From: Mycolicibacterium agri
GTDB taxonomy: Bacteria > Actinomycetota > Actinomycetes > Mycobacteriales > Mycobacteriaceae
Length of the DNA: 34,791 nucleotides
Assembly (NCBI RefSeq): GCF_002553505.1
Contig: NZ_PDCP01000061.1
Location: 1 to 34,791, forward strand
Direction of reading: 5' to 3'
Position 1 is the stretch's first letter, and each line of letters starts with the position of its first letter. Below, in pieces: positions 16,310-24,801 of the stretch. The translations under genes and the position numbers were made by a program. The notes beneath the pieces were generated by a model. The model was not told the DNA's origin. It made no database searches and saw nothing but the letters and a program-made list of their open reading frames with translations.

Positions 16310-17210
16310 ACGCCCGCCGCAGGGCCGCACCCTGTAACGCGAACAGTTGCCGGCTGACGTCCCAATCCGGCAGGAACGAGTCGAACCCGTGGCAGGTGCC
16401 GGGAAACACGTGCAGGCCGGTCGGAACACCCGCAATCATCAGCCGCATCGCATAGTCGATCGCTTCGTCGCGCAGCGGATCGAGGTCGGAGCACGTGATC
16501 AACGTCGTTGGCACACCGGCGAGTTCGGTGGCACGGGCCGGTGCGGCGTCGACGGGCGCGGATTCGTCGCCCAGGTAGTGCTGCCACATCAGCGCGACCG
16601 CGGGCCCGTCGAACCCCGGCGTGCAGTCGAATTCCTCCTTCGACAGGGTCGGCCGGTCATCCAGGACCGGTTGGTGCAGCAGCGCGATCGCTATCGGTGG
16701 GACTGAGCCGTCGACGGAGCGCTGGGCGAGTCGGGCGGCCAGCGCGCCACCGGCACTGTTGCCGACGACCGCGATGCGGTTCGCGTCGATGTCCAGTCGG
16801 CGCGCGTTGTCGGCCGCCCACTGCAGCGCCGACGTCGCATCGTCGAGCGCCGCGGGGAACGGATGTTCGGGCGCCAGCCGGTAGTCCACCGAGATCACCG
16901 TGCACTGCGCATGTTTGGCGAGTTCGACGCATTGGCGGTGGTCGACGTCGAGGTTGCCGAGGACGAAAGCGCCCGAGTGACAGTAGATCACCGCGGGCGC
17001 GGGAGCGGGCCCCGCGCGGTAGATCCGCACCGGGACCGGACCCTCGTCGCTGTCGACGATCTCAACGCCGGTGATGTCGAATGCCCGTGCGCTGTCGCGG
17101 CGGCGATGGTTGAGCGAGTCGCGCACTGCCTGCAGCGTGTCGGTCGACAGCACCGTGCGCGCCTCGGTGAGATGCCGCAGCGCCGGATCCAGCCTGTGCG
17201 TCAAACTCAT
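16290..17210 (-). CDS. Alpha/beta hydrolase, HSL-type esterase
   Basis: A 306-residue esterase of the hormone-sensitive-lipase group, last gene of the seven-gene operon. The catalytic triad appears as S152 in GNSAGG, D244 (SDLDPLRDEA) and H274 (GTCHGFD). The oxyanion-hole motif, normally HGGG, reads H-S-G-A-F at 78-82, and the elbow is GNSAG rather than GDSAG. In context it would hydrolyse the ester or open the lactone produced by the flavin monooxygenase encoded just upstream. ATG 17210 overlaps that gene's TGA by one base; the longer open frame to 17720 runs under the monooxygenase and is discarded. Confidence 0.88.
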   Translation of the reverse strand: MSLTHRLDPALRHLTEARTVLSTDTLQAVRDSLNHRRRDSARAFDITGVEIVDSDEGPVPVRIYRAGPAPAPAVIYCHSGAFVLGNLDVDHRQCVELAKHAQCTVISVDYRLAPEHPFPAALDDATSALQWAADNARRLDIDANRIAVVGNSAGGALAARLAQRSVDGSVPPIAIALLHQPVLDDRPTLSKEEFDCTPGFDGPAVALMWQHYLGDESAPVDAAPARATELAGVPTTLITCSDLDPLRDEAIDYAMRLMIAGVPTGLHVFPGTCHGFDSFLPDWDVSRQLFALQGAALRRAFTLPTG

Positions 17211-18727
17211 CAACGGTTCGCCGCTGTCTCGGCGACGGCGTCCACCTCCGCTCCTTCCGTCCGCGGGTCGAATGTGTATTCGGCGGGCTTGAAGCGGCGC
17301 GTCATCGCCCAGAACGCTCTGGCACTGCGCGGCCACTGGGTGACTACGCGCCCGTTGGCGGCGCGAAAGTAGTTGCTGCAGCGGGTCAACCAGACCGTGC
17401 CTTGCATCCACTCGTCGATCTTGGCGGTGAAGTGGGCCATGGTGTCGCGCCGCACGGCGATATAGGACCTGCGTTTGCGGCGCATGTGCTTCAGCGCGCG
17501 CACGATGTAGCGGGCCTGCGCCTCCAGCATGAAGATGACGCTGTTGGAGCCGACGTTCGTGTTGGGCCCGTACAGCATGAAGAAGTTCGGGAAACCGGGC
17601 ACCGCCATGCCCAGATAGGCGTACGCGCCGTCGCTCCACGCCTCGCGCAGCGAAACACCGTGCTCCCCCGTGACGTCGATCTGGCCCAGGTAGTCGGTGG
17701 CCGCATATCCGGTGGCGCACACCACGACATCGACGGCAATCTCGGTGCCGTCCTCAGTGACCAGCGAGCGGGAGCGCAGAGCCCGCGCCGGGCTGGACAC
17801 CACCTCGACGTGCGGCTGGGTCAGCGCCTTCAGGTAGTCGCCGGCGAAGACCAGCCGCTTGCACCCGAGCGGATGGTCTGGCGTCAGCTTGCGGCGCAAT
17901 CCTTCGTCGGGCACGTTCGCCTCGAGTAGGCGCAGCGCGATGGCCTTGAACTCCTGCGTCTTTTGGCTGCCGTCCTCGATCACGCTGATGTTGGACTCGC
18001 TGCGCAGCCAGAGCCTGGTGCGGTGGATCCGCTTCGCGAACGGCACATGCGCGAACACCCATTTCTCCCGCGCGGTGTACTCCCGGTCGGGTTTCGGCAG
18101 GATCCACGTCGGCGAGCGCTGCACCGAATAGACCTTCTTCGCAACCTTTGCGATCTCCGGAAGCAGTTGCGACGCCGTCGATCCCGTGCCGAGCACAGCC
18201 ACCCTCGCGTCGCGGAGATCGACTGAGTGGTCCCATCGCGCCGTATGCATGACGGTGCCGGTGAACGGCTCCTCCTCGGCGAGGTCAGGCAACACCGGCT
18301 GGGTGAACAGTCCCACCGCTGACACCACGATGTCGAAGCGGTGCCGCTCACCGGTTTTCGTCGTCAGCTGCCAAGACGTGGTCTCAGCATCCCATTGGGC
18401 GGCGACGATTTCTGTGTTCAGCTTCAGATGCGGACCGAGTCGATAGCGCGTCGCGCACTGTTCGAAGTAGGCCAGGATCTCCGGCTGCGCCGACCACAGC
18501 CGCGACCAATTCGCGTTCAGATCGAACGAGTACGAGTACAGGTGCGATTTGACGTCACATGCCAGGCCCGGATAGGTGTTGATCCGCCACGTGCCGCCGA
18601 CGCCGTCTTCGCGGTCGAAGATGGTGAAGTCGTCGAAACCGGCCTTGCGCAAAAAGATTCCCAGCGCCAGCCCGCCGGCGCCCGCGCCGATGATTCCCAC
18701 CGAGAGTTTCTTCGACACCGCCGTCAT
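17210..18727 (-). CDS. Flavin-containing (Baeyer-Villiger-type) monooxygenase
   Basis: FAD/NADPH monooxygenase of 505 residues. It has two Rossmann motifs, GAGAGG (14-19) for FAD and GTGSTA (180-185) for NADPH, and between them the Baeyer-Villiger fingerprint F155-x-G-xxx-H161-xxx-W165-D166. GGTWRINTYPGLACDVKSHLYSYSF is also typical. The reaction would insert oxygen beside a ketone to give an ester or lactone. Position between an SDR upstream and an esterase downstream fits ketone formation before it and hydrolysis after it. ATG 18727 overlaps the SDR stop by four bases. The substrate is unknown. Confidence 0.9.
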   Translation of the reverse strand: MTAVSKKLSVGIIGAGAGGLALGIFLRKAGFDDFTIFDREDGVGGTWRINTYPGLACDVKSHLYSYSFDLNANWSRLWSAQPEILAYFEQCATRYRLGPHLKLNTEIVAAQWDAETTSWQLTTKTGERHRFDIVVSAVGLFTQPVLPDLAEEEPFTGTVMHTARWDHSVDLRDARVAVLGTGSTASQLLPEIAKVAKKVYSVQRSPTWILPKPDREYTAREKWVFAHVPFAKRIHRTRLWLRSESNISVIEDGSQKTQEFKAIALRLLEANVPDEGLRRKLTPDHPLGCKRLVFAGDYLKALTQPHVEVVSSPARALRSRSLVTEDGTEIAVDVVVCATGYAATDYLGQIDVTGEHGVSLREAWSDGAYAYLGMAVPGFPNFFMLYGPNTNVGSNSVIFMLEAQARYIVRALKHMRRKRRSYIAVRRDTMAHFTAKIDEWMQGTVWLTRCSNYFRAANGRVVTQWPRSARAFWAMTRRFKPAEYTFDPRTEGAEVDAVAETAANR

Positions 18728-19449
18728 CCGATCTGCAGGGTTTGTCCGCCGTCGACGACGAGTTCTGCGCCCGTGATGAACGACGCCTGATCGGACGCCA
18801 GGAATGCAACGGCGTCGGCGACCTCGGTCGGCTTTCCGATCCGCCCGAACGGCGCATTGTCGGCGAGACGAGCCTGCGTGGCCGCATCGAGCATGGGTGT
18901 GGCGATCGGACCGGGAAACACGGCGTTGACTCTGATTCCCGCAGGCGCCAGTTCGGCCGCGACGGCCTGCGTCAGGCCCCGCAGCGCCCACTTGGACGAA
19001 CCGTAGGCGGCGTGGTTGGGAAACGGGCGGATCGCGCTGGTGCTGCAGGTGTTGACGACGGCCGCCCCGTCGGCGGCGCGCAGATGCGGCAGCGCAGCGC
19101 GGATGCCGAGAAACGGTCCAAGACAGTTGAATCGCCAACTTCTCTCGAACCCTTCGACGGTCTCGCCGGCCAGCGCGGTCCGGTGCAACACGCCTGCGTT
19201 GTTGATCAGTGTGGTCAACGCGCCGAACTGCTCGGCGGTCCGCTCGATCGCCGACGCCCACTGTTCCTCGGAGGTGACGTCCAGCGGCACGGCCACCACG
19301 TCGTCGCCGAGCCCGTCGACGAAGGCCGCGAGCTCGTCGAACCGGACGTCGCAGGCCGCGACACGAAAGCCGTCGCCGAGCAGCCGCACTACGATCGCGG
19401 CTCCCTGCCCGCGGGCGGCGCCGGTGACCAGGGCGACCCGGTCGGTCAC
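18724..19449 (-). CDS. Short-chain dehydrogenase/reductase
   Basis: Classical SDR of 241 residues: cofactor motif GAARGQG (10-16), NNAG (83-86), and the Y149-xxx-K153 pair within AAYGSSK; the C-terminus ITGAELVVDGGQTL is typical. It probably interconverts a secondary alcohol and ketone, supplying the ketone for the monooxygenase encoded next. The start is GTG 19449, overlapping the aldolase stop (GTGA). It lacks the extra insert of the mycofactocin-type SDR at 5048. Confidence 0.9.
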   Translation of the reverse strand: MTDRVALVTGAARGQGAAIVVRLLGDGFRVAACDVRFDELAAFVDGLGDDVVAVPLDVTSEEQWASAIERTAEQFGALTTLINNAGVLHRTALAGETVEGFERSWRFNCLGPFLGIRAALPHLRAADGAAVVNTCSTSAIRPFPNHAAYGSSKWALRGLTQAVAAELAPAGIRVNAVFPGPIATPMLDAATQARLADNAPFGRIGKPTEVADAVAFLASDQASFITGAELVVDGGQTLQIG

Positions 19450-20192
19450 TGTGCCTCCTCGAGATGCTCGGCGGCGCCGCGCCGCAGCGCCTGCGACTCC
19501 GACGCCAGCGTGATCATCCGAAAGCCGATCTCGGCCATGGCTTTACCGGGCTTGCCCGCGTTGGCGTGGATGGCGGGCACGAGACCGGCTTGCGCTACCG
19601 TGCGCTGGATGTGTGCGATGGCGTCAAGCACATCCGGCGTGGTCAGCGCCTCGGTCGGCGGGTGCCCCAGCGAGAGCGCGAGATCCGCAGGCCCGACGTA
19701 GATGCCGGTGAGGCCGTCGACGCCGCAGATCTCGTCGAGTGCCGAAAGGCCGCGCGAGGTCTCGATCATCGCGAACACGCTTGCGCGCGCCTCGTGTGCG
19801 GCGGGGTCCGGCCCGAGGCCGGTGCGCAGGGGCCCGAAGCTGCGGACGCCCGCGGGGGCGTAGCGGGTGGCTGCCACCGCGGCTGCGGCCTGCTCCGCGG
19901 ATTCGACCATCGCGACGATGATCGCGTCGGCGCCGGCGTCCAGCACCCGCCCGATGGGTGCGGGGGCAGCCGACGGCAGCCGGACCGCGGTGGCGACGGG
20001 CACGTGTTCAAGACGGCGCAGCAGCAGGGCCACGTCGGCGTCGTCGAGGTAGCCGTGCTGGACGTCGAATCCCACGTAGTCGTAACCGGCCTGGGCGAAT
20101 TCCTCGGGCCCGATGAGCGTCGGGCCAACCACCCAGCCACCGAAGACCCGCTCTTTGGCGGCAAGCGCGTCCTGAAGCCGGCTGGTCGTCAT
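19446..20192 (-). CDS. HpcH/HpaI aldolase family protein
   Basis: Class II pyruvate-type aldolase of 248 residues, normally cleaving 4-hydroxy-2-oxo acids or related CoA-free acids in degradation of ring compounds. Metal ligands are likely E144 (AMIETSRGL) and D170 (VGPADLALSLG). The FDVQHG segment (42-47) holds the usual active-site histidine H46. GLTGIYVGPADLALSLG is the family signature. ATG 20192 overlaps the alcohol dehydrogenase stop by four bases; the upstream part of the open frame overlaps that gene and is not used. It may act late in the pathway, but substrate and products cannot be read from sequence. Confidence 0.87.
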   Translation of the reverse strand: MTTSRLQDALAAKERVFGGWVVGPTLIGPEEFAQAGYDYVGFDVQHGYLDDADVALLLRRLEHVPVATAVRLPSAAPAPIGRVLDAGADAIIVAMVESAEQAAAAVAATRYAPAGVRSFGPLRTGLGPDPAAHEARASVFAMIETSRGLSALDEICGVDGLTGIYVGPADLALSLGHPPTEALTTPDVLDAIAHIQRTVAQAGLVPAIHANAGKPGKAMAEIGFRMITLASESQALRRGAAEHLEEAQ

Positions 20193-21157
20193 AGCTCGAT
20201 CGCAATCTTGATGCGCTCGGGTGTCGGCCGGCATGCCAGTTCGAATGCGGCCGTGATGTCGTCGACGCCGAAGGTGTGGGTGACGTATGCGGGCAGCAGC
20301 TCCGCATGCTTGCGGGCGAATTCGTCGGCGGCATTCAGCATCCGGCGACGGTCGGCCGTCACGCCGGATTTCAGCGTCAGGTTGTTGCGCAGCATCGTGC
20401 GCATGTCGATCGGATAGGCCTCGTCATCGGCGACGCCGAAGTAGAAGACGGTGCCGCCGAACGCGGCCGCCTCGATCGCATGGCCCAGGGTCGCGACCTG
20501 GTGGCCGACGGCCTCGATGACGACGTCGGCCTTGTCGCGCCGGTCGACGTGCCTGACCCACCGGTCGCTGCTGGCGCGAACGACGGTGTCGACGCCGAAA
20601 TCCTTGGCAACCGCCTCGCGGTCGACCGGGTCGACGCCGGTGACGTGGCGCGCGCCGAAAGCCTTTGCCACAAAGGAGAAGAGCAGACCGATCGAACCCT
20701 GCCCGATCACGGCGACATGACGGCCGCCGAGGTCGGGAAGCTGTTCGATGGCATACAGCACGCACGCCAACGGCTGCAGCGCCACGGCATGCCGTGGGCT
20801 CAACGCTTGGTCGTAGGGCGCCAATCCGTCACCGTCGGCGACGACGTACTCCATCATGCCGTCGAAGCCGGAGGCCCATCCGACGACACGGTCACCGACC
20901 GCGTGTTCCGGATGCCTGCTGGCGACTACATTCCCGACGATTTCATGGATCGGGAAGCCATCCATCTCCGCGGCACTGGCGCCCACATCGCCAGGGAGCC
21001 TGCCCTGCGCACCGCGGAAGCCCGGCAGATCACTGCCGCATACCCCGGCGGCGAGGAATTGCAGCAGCACCTGACGCTCGCTCAACGACTCCGGCGTCTT
21101 GTCCGGAATATCGACCCGCGCAAAGGTATACGGCGCCACCAGCCGATACGCCCACAC
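20189..21157 (-). CDS. Zinc-type alcohol dehydrogenase (MDR family)
   Basis: Medium-chain dehydrogenase of 322 residues. Catalytic zinc ligands are likely C40 (AGVCGSD) and H71-E72 (PIHEIVG). The NAD(P) motif is GQGSIG at 152-157. The four-cysteine structural zinc loop of classical alcohol dehydrogenases is absent, placing it with threonine or sorbitol dehydrogenase-like forms. It probably oxidises a hydroxyl introduced by the P450 encoded immediately upstream. The start is GTG 21157, one base after the P450 stop codon, indicating tight translational coupling. Confidence 0.88.
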   Translation of the reverse strand: MWAYRLVAPYTFARVDIPDKTPESLSERQVLLQFLAAGVCGSDLPGFRGAQGRLPGDVGASAAEMDGFPIHEIVGNVVASRHPEHAVGDRVVGWASGFDGMMEYVVADGDGLAPYDQALSPRHAVALQPLACVLYAIEQLPDLGGRHVAVIGQGSIGLLFSFVAKAFGARHVTGVDPVDREAVAKDFGVDTVVRASSDRWVRHVDRRDKADVVIEAVGHQVATLGHAIEAAAFGGTVFYFGVADDEAYPIDMRTMLRNNLTLKSGVTADRRRMLNAADEFARKHAELLPAYVTHTFGVDDITAAFELACRPTPERIKIAIEL

Positions 21158-21158
21158 G

Positions 21159-22388
21159 TCACACCTCCACCGGGACGCTGTTCCAGCCCCATTGGAAGCT
21201 CGACGGCGGACGCGACGCGGCCTCGGCGACGACGCGGAAGTCGGGCACCCGTTTGAGCCACTCCGACACCAGGATCGTGATCTCCAGGCGGGCCAGATGC
21301 ACGCCGAGGCAGAAATGTTGGCCGCGGCCGAATGCCAAAAGCCGTTCGATCCGTCTGTCCCAGACGAATTCGTCGGGCTGCAGATATTCGCGCTCGTCGC
21401 GGTTGGCCGAGGCGAGCAGCGTGATGATCCGCTGCCCCGGGCTGATCGTGGTGCCGTGGATCGTGAACGGCTTTCGCGCGGTGCGGGCGAACCATTGGGC
21501 CGGCGCGCAGAAACGGATCATCTCCTCCCGGGCGATCGGCACACTGGCGTCGATGTCGGCCTTCACCGCGGCCATCTGCTCGGGGCGCTTGCTCAGCTCC
21601 CACAACCCGTGCGCGACGATTTTGGGCACGGTTTCGGTGCCACCGATGAAGATTCCGAGCATCTGGGTGGCGGCCTCGACGTCGTTGAACGCCGACCCGT
21701 CGGGCAACCGGTAGTCGATGAGGTGGCCCGCGATCGCCAGCAATTCGTCCTGAGGATCGGCGCGCCTGCGTTGCACGAGCGGCACCAGATACTCCAGATA
21801 ACCGGGTCGGGCATTGGCGACCTCCACACCGCTGCCCTGCTGCGCGAGGCTGCCCGCGTTGACGGTGGCCAACACCTCGGGTGCCAGATCGGCAGGGAGA
21901 CCGAGCAATTCGCACACCATCGACGCGGCCACGATGCCGCCGTAGTCCTGGGTGAGGTCGAAGCGGCCGCGCGGCAGCAGTTCGTCGAGGCGCTCGTTGG
22001 CCAGGGCGCGGACCCGGTCGGCGAGCTTTCCGACCGACTTCGGCCGGAACCGCCCCGACGTGCAGCGCCGGACACCGTCGTAGATCGGCGTGTCGAAATT
22101 GGCGTGAAACGGCGTGGGGTGCAATGGCGGGTCGGGAACGGGTCCATCGTTACGGTGGGCCAACACCGTCGCGGCGGGCAGTGTTCCCTCCGACGCGACG
22201 AAGGTCCCGTCGTTGATCCCGAGCACCCTCCAGATGTCGTCGAAACGCGACAGCGCGTAGGTGTCCCACTTCTCGACGTAGTAGACCGGGTACCGCTCAC
22301 GCAGCACGCGATAGTACGGCAGCGGATCGGCCATCACGTCCTGGTCGAACGGATCGTACGAGAACTCTTGCAGCGCCGGTGTGTTCAT
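21159..22388 (-). CDS. Cytochrome P450 (first)
   Basis: Heme monooxygenase of 409 residues, soluble bacterial type. The heme loop is FGRGQHFCLG with Cys360 as axial ligand, ExxR is E289-R292, and the I-helix reads GGTET (249-253), so an acid-alcohol pair is present though the usual second Thr is Val. It hydroxylates an unknown hydrophobic substrate with electrons from a ferredoxin, perhaps the one at 24798. Second gene of the seven-gene operon: its ATG overlaps the NIPSNAP stop by four bases. Confidence 0.93.
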   Translation of the reverse strand: MNTPALQEFSYDPFDQDVMADPLPYYRVLRERYPVYYVEKWDTYALSRFDDIWRVLGINDGTFVASEGTLPAATVLAHRNDGPVPDPPLHPTPFHANFDTPIYDGVRRCTSGRFRPKSVGKLADRVRALANERLDELLPRGRFDLTQDYGGIVAASMVCELLGLPADLAPEVLATVNAGSLAQQGSGVEVANARPGYLEYLVPLVQRRRADPQDELLAIAGHLIDYRLPDGSAFNDVEAATQMLGIFIGGTETVPKIVAHGLWELSKRPEQMAAVKADIDASVPIAREEMIRFCAPAQWFARTARKPFTIHGTTISPGQRIITLLASANRDEREYLQPDEFVWDRRIERLLAFGRGQHFCLGVHLARLEITILVSEWLKRVPDFRVVAEAASRPPSSFQWGWNSVPVEV

Positions 22389-23089
22389 TGCAGCGGTGAG
22401 GACGGTAGGGCCTGCAGGATCGAGTCCTCCCAGCCGTCACGCAGCGCGGGGGCAACGCTCATCCACGTGACGATCTCGGCGGGCGGATTTTCCTTCCACG
22501 ACGGGTAGTGGTTCTCGAAGCAGTCCCAGTCGCCTTCCAGCGCCCAGTAGTGGATCACCTCATTGAAGCGGAACGTCGTGATGAACGAGCCCAGCCACCG
22601 CTTCCCGGTGCGCTCCGACCATGGCACATACAGCCGTTCGAGCTCGCGGATGTAATCGTCCTGACGGCCCGGCTTGGTCTGCATGATCTCCTGGATGACG
22701 AGTCCGGCGGAGAACTTCTCGTCGCGCAACTGCGCAAGCGTCTTATTGCTCTTGCCCGCGTACATGATGCGGCCCTCGCCGCTGGCGCCGATCTCGGACA
22801 GAAACGCCGACCACTTCGCCTGCGCCGCCCCGTGGCTGCCGCCGCGCGACTGCGCGCGGCCGATGCGGGCGTAGTCGGCGAACGCATCGACCTCCCACAT
22901 GATCGTCACCTGCGGCCAGTGCCCGTTGTACGGCGTGGTTTCCCAGATCGCGAACAGCCGCGCCCCGAGGTCCTCCATCATCGGCTGGTAGACGTCGCCG
23001 AACATCTCAATGAAGCGGTCGCTGCGCCCGCCGCCGAGGTCGATCGTCTCGTGCAGATAGAGCAGCGTGTGGCTGTGGTACTTCTTCAT
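22385..23089 (-). CDS. NIPSNAP family protein, first gene of the seven-gene operon
   Basis: A 234-residue protein with two dimeric alpha-beta barrel (NIPSNAP) units: about 1-110 (SHTLLYLHETID...WPQVTIMWEVDAFADYARIG) and about 120-230 (VIQEIMQTKPGRQDDYIRELERLY...VIHYWALEGDWDCF). Function in bacteria is unclear; such genes recur in degradation clusters. I place the start at ATG 23089 by the MKKYHSHTLL opening. ATG 23110 is an alternative, and neither has a Shine-Dalgarno. It lies behind regulon site 4, which should drive the operon through to the hydrolase at 16290. Confidence 0.8.
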   Translation of the reverse strand: MKKYHSHTLLYLHETIDLGGGRSDRFIEMFGDVYQPMMEDLGARLFAIWETTPYNGHWPQVTIMWEVDAFADYARIGRAQSRGGSHGAAQAKWSAFLSEIGASGEGRIMYAGKSNKTLAQLRDEKFSAGLVIQEIMQTKPGRQDDYIRELERLYVPWSERTGKRWLGSFITTFRFNEVIHYWALEGDWDCFENHYPSWKENPPAEIVTWMSVAPALRDGWEDSILQALPSSPLQ

Positions 23090-23134
23090 GGTCACGCTCG
23101 GGCACGCCATGCAGTTGACACTGGCACGTAGGGA

Positions 23135-23163
23135 GCGTGACACTTGTGGCGTGTTTTGTAAAG
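23135..23163. promoter_or_regulatory. Regulon element, site 4 (seven-gene operon / SMP-30 unit)
   Basis: Minus strand CTTTACA (23163-23157), 14 bases, TGTCACG (23142-23136). On the plus strand the element ends seven bases before the ATG of the SMP-30 gene, and on the minus strand it precedes the NIPSNAP operon. It therefore sits as the centre of a bidirectional promoter. Confidence 0.65.
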
Positions 23164-23170
23164 GTGCGGG

Positions 23171-23989
23171 ATGACCCGGACGGCGCTGGCCAACGGTTTC
23201 TGCTTCGGCGAGGGGCCCCGCTGGTACGAGGGCCTGTTGTGGTTCTCCGACATGCTGGGCCAGGCGGTGCACACAGTCGATCTGCAGGGCGACATGACGA
23301 CGCTGCACCTGGCCGGCCACGCGCCCTCGGGATTGGGGTTTCGTCCCGACGGAACGCTGCTCATCGCGTCGACGGCCAACCGCACCCTGCTGCGCTACGA
23401 CGGCGAATCCGTCGAAACGCTCGTCGATCTGTCGCCCGTGGTGCCCGCCGACATCGGTGACATGGTGGTCGACGGCGCAGGCCGCGCCTACGTCGGTGCC
23501 CAGGCGTTCGAGGGCGGCACGATCGTGCGGGTCGACGCCGACGGCTCCGTCACCGTCGTCGCCGAGGATCTGGACTTCCCCAACGGCATGGTCATCACGC
23601 CGGACGGGCGCACGCTCATCGTGGCCGAGTCCATCGGAAGGCGGTTGACCGCGTTCACGATCGACGCAGGCGGCGGCTTGACGGATCGGCTGGTGTTCGC
23701 CGAGGGACTCGACGGCCCGCCCGACGGCATCACCCTGGACGCCGAGGGCGGCGTGTGGGCGGCGATGACGCTGGCGCATCAATTCGAGCGGATCACCCCG
23801 GGCGGCACCGTGACCGATCGCGTCGACATCGGCGAGCGCACCGCGATCGCCTGCACGCTGGGCGGATCCGAGCGCCGCACGCTGTTCATGCTGTCGAGCA
23901 CCGACGTCTATCCTCAGCGACTCATCGGGACGAGATCGTCTGCGCTGGACACTGTTACCGTCGACATCCCAGGAGCGGGTCTGCCGTGA
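23171..23989 (+). CDS. SMP-30/gluconolactonase family protein
   Basis: A 272-residue six-bladed beta-propeller lactonase of the SMP-30/Gnl/LRE family, usually metal-dependent. Typical segments are FGEGPRWYEGLLWFSDMLGQ (first metal Glu), GDMVVDGAGRAYVG, FPNGMVITPDGRTLIVAES (metal Asn) and GPPDGITLDAEGGVWAA (metal Asp). It probably opens a lactone, which fits a Baeyer-Villiger product from the divergent operon. ATG 23171 has no Shine-Dalgarno and lies seven bases after site 4, suggesting a leaderless transcript. Its stop overlaps the next gene (GTGA). Confidence 0.9.
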   Translation: MTRTALANGFCFGEGPRWYEGLLWFSDMLGQAVHTVDLQGDMTTLHLAGHAPSGLGFRPDGTLLIASTANRTLLRYDGESVETLVDLSPVVPADIGDMVVDGAGRAYVGAQAFEGGTIVRVDADGSVTVVAEDLDFPNGMVITPDGRTLIVAESIGRRLTAFTIDAGGGLTDRLVFAEGLDGPPDGITLDAEGGVWAAMTLAHQFERITPGGTVTDRVDIGERTAIACTLGGSERRTLFMLSSTDVYPQRLIGTRSSALDTVTVDIPGAGLP

Positions 23990-24801
23990 GCGATTGCTAT
24001 TACGAGTTGATCGACGAAACCGACCCGCTCGGTGAGCGATTCGCCGCCACCGACTTGGTGCGCAGCACGTGGTCGGCCGCGATTCAGCACGGCGCACCAG
24101 TGTCGGCGCTGCTGGTGCGGGCGCTGGAGCGCTGCCAGGCCCGTGACGACACCCGGCTGAGCCGCGTGCTGATCGACCTGTTGGGCGCCGTGCCCGCCGA
24201 GGGCGACCTGTGGGTGCGCGCGCGACGGGAACGGCAGGGCAAGCAGATCGAACTCGTCAGCGCCGAGATGCTCGCGCTCGGACCCGATGGCGGACCGCGC
24301 CCGGTGGCCCGCGCCAGCGGGTGGCGGTTGAAGACGCTGGACACCTCGGCGGTGGTGCATGCGCCCGCCCCGCCGCTGCGGCCGGTGTCGGAAGCGAAAA
24401 GCCGTGACTTGAAGAAGGATTGGGACCGCAACTACGTACACAGCCTGGACTGGCGCTGGTTGACCACGCCGATGGCCGAAGGTCCCGGGGAGTCGTGGAT
24501 CAGGCCGGAGGTCGACCTGGTCAAGGGCGAGTCGATGACCGCGCTGGAGCGCCTGTTCACCGTCGCCGACGACGCCAACGGGATCGGCACCAAACTCGAC
24601 ATCCGCAAGTGGACGTTCATGAACACCGATCTCGTCGTGCACGTGCACCGCATCCCCGAGGGCGCGTGGATCGGCATCCGCGCCGAGACCAACTACGGCC
24701 CCGACGGCATCGGCACGACGATCGGCACGCTGTTCGACCGGTCAGGCGCGATCGGCGCGATCCAGCAGTCGGTGCTGGTGCGCCCGATGCCCGGCAGTTA
24801 G
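23986..24801 (+). CDS. Acyl-CoA thioesterase-like double-hotdog protein
   Basis: A 271-residue protein resembling the TesB-like thioesterase family of actinobacteria. The N-terminal half has an FAATDLVRSTWSAAIQHGAPVSALLVRALERC segment and the C-terminal half WTFMNTDLVVHVHRIPEGAWIGIRAET. It probably hydrolyses acyl-CoA esters or has only a binding role. The GTG start at 23986 overlaps the SMP-30 stop, so the two are one operon behind site 4. Its stop overlaps the convergent ferredoxin gene by four bases. It is a second thioesterase in the region, distinct from the HGG-type protein at 11924. Confidence 0.78.
   Translation: MSDCYYELIDETDPLGERFAATDLVRSTWSAAIQHGAPVSALLVRALERCQARDDTRLSRVLIDLLGAVPAEGDLWVRARRERQGKQIELVSAEMLALGPDGGPRPVARASGWRLKTLDTSAVVHAPAPPLRPVSEAKSRDLKKDWDRNYVHSLDWRWLTTPMAEGPGESWIRPEVDLVKGESMTALERLFTVADDANGIGTKLDIRKWTFMNTDLVVHVHRIPEGAWIGIRAETNYGPDGIGTTIGTLFDRSGAIGAIQQSVLVRPMPGS

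Noticed and set aside
17211..17720. N-terminal extension of the hydrolase frame under the monooxygenase gene
   Set aside because: The extension overlaps the conserved C-terminal part of the monooxygenase and has no hydrolase similarity; the ATG at 17210 gives a normal-length protein.
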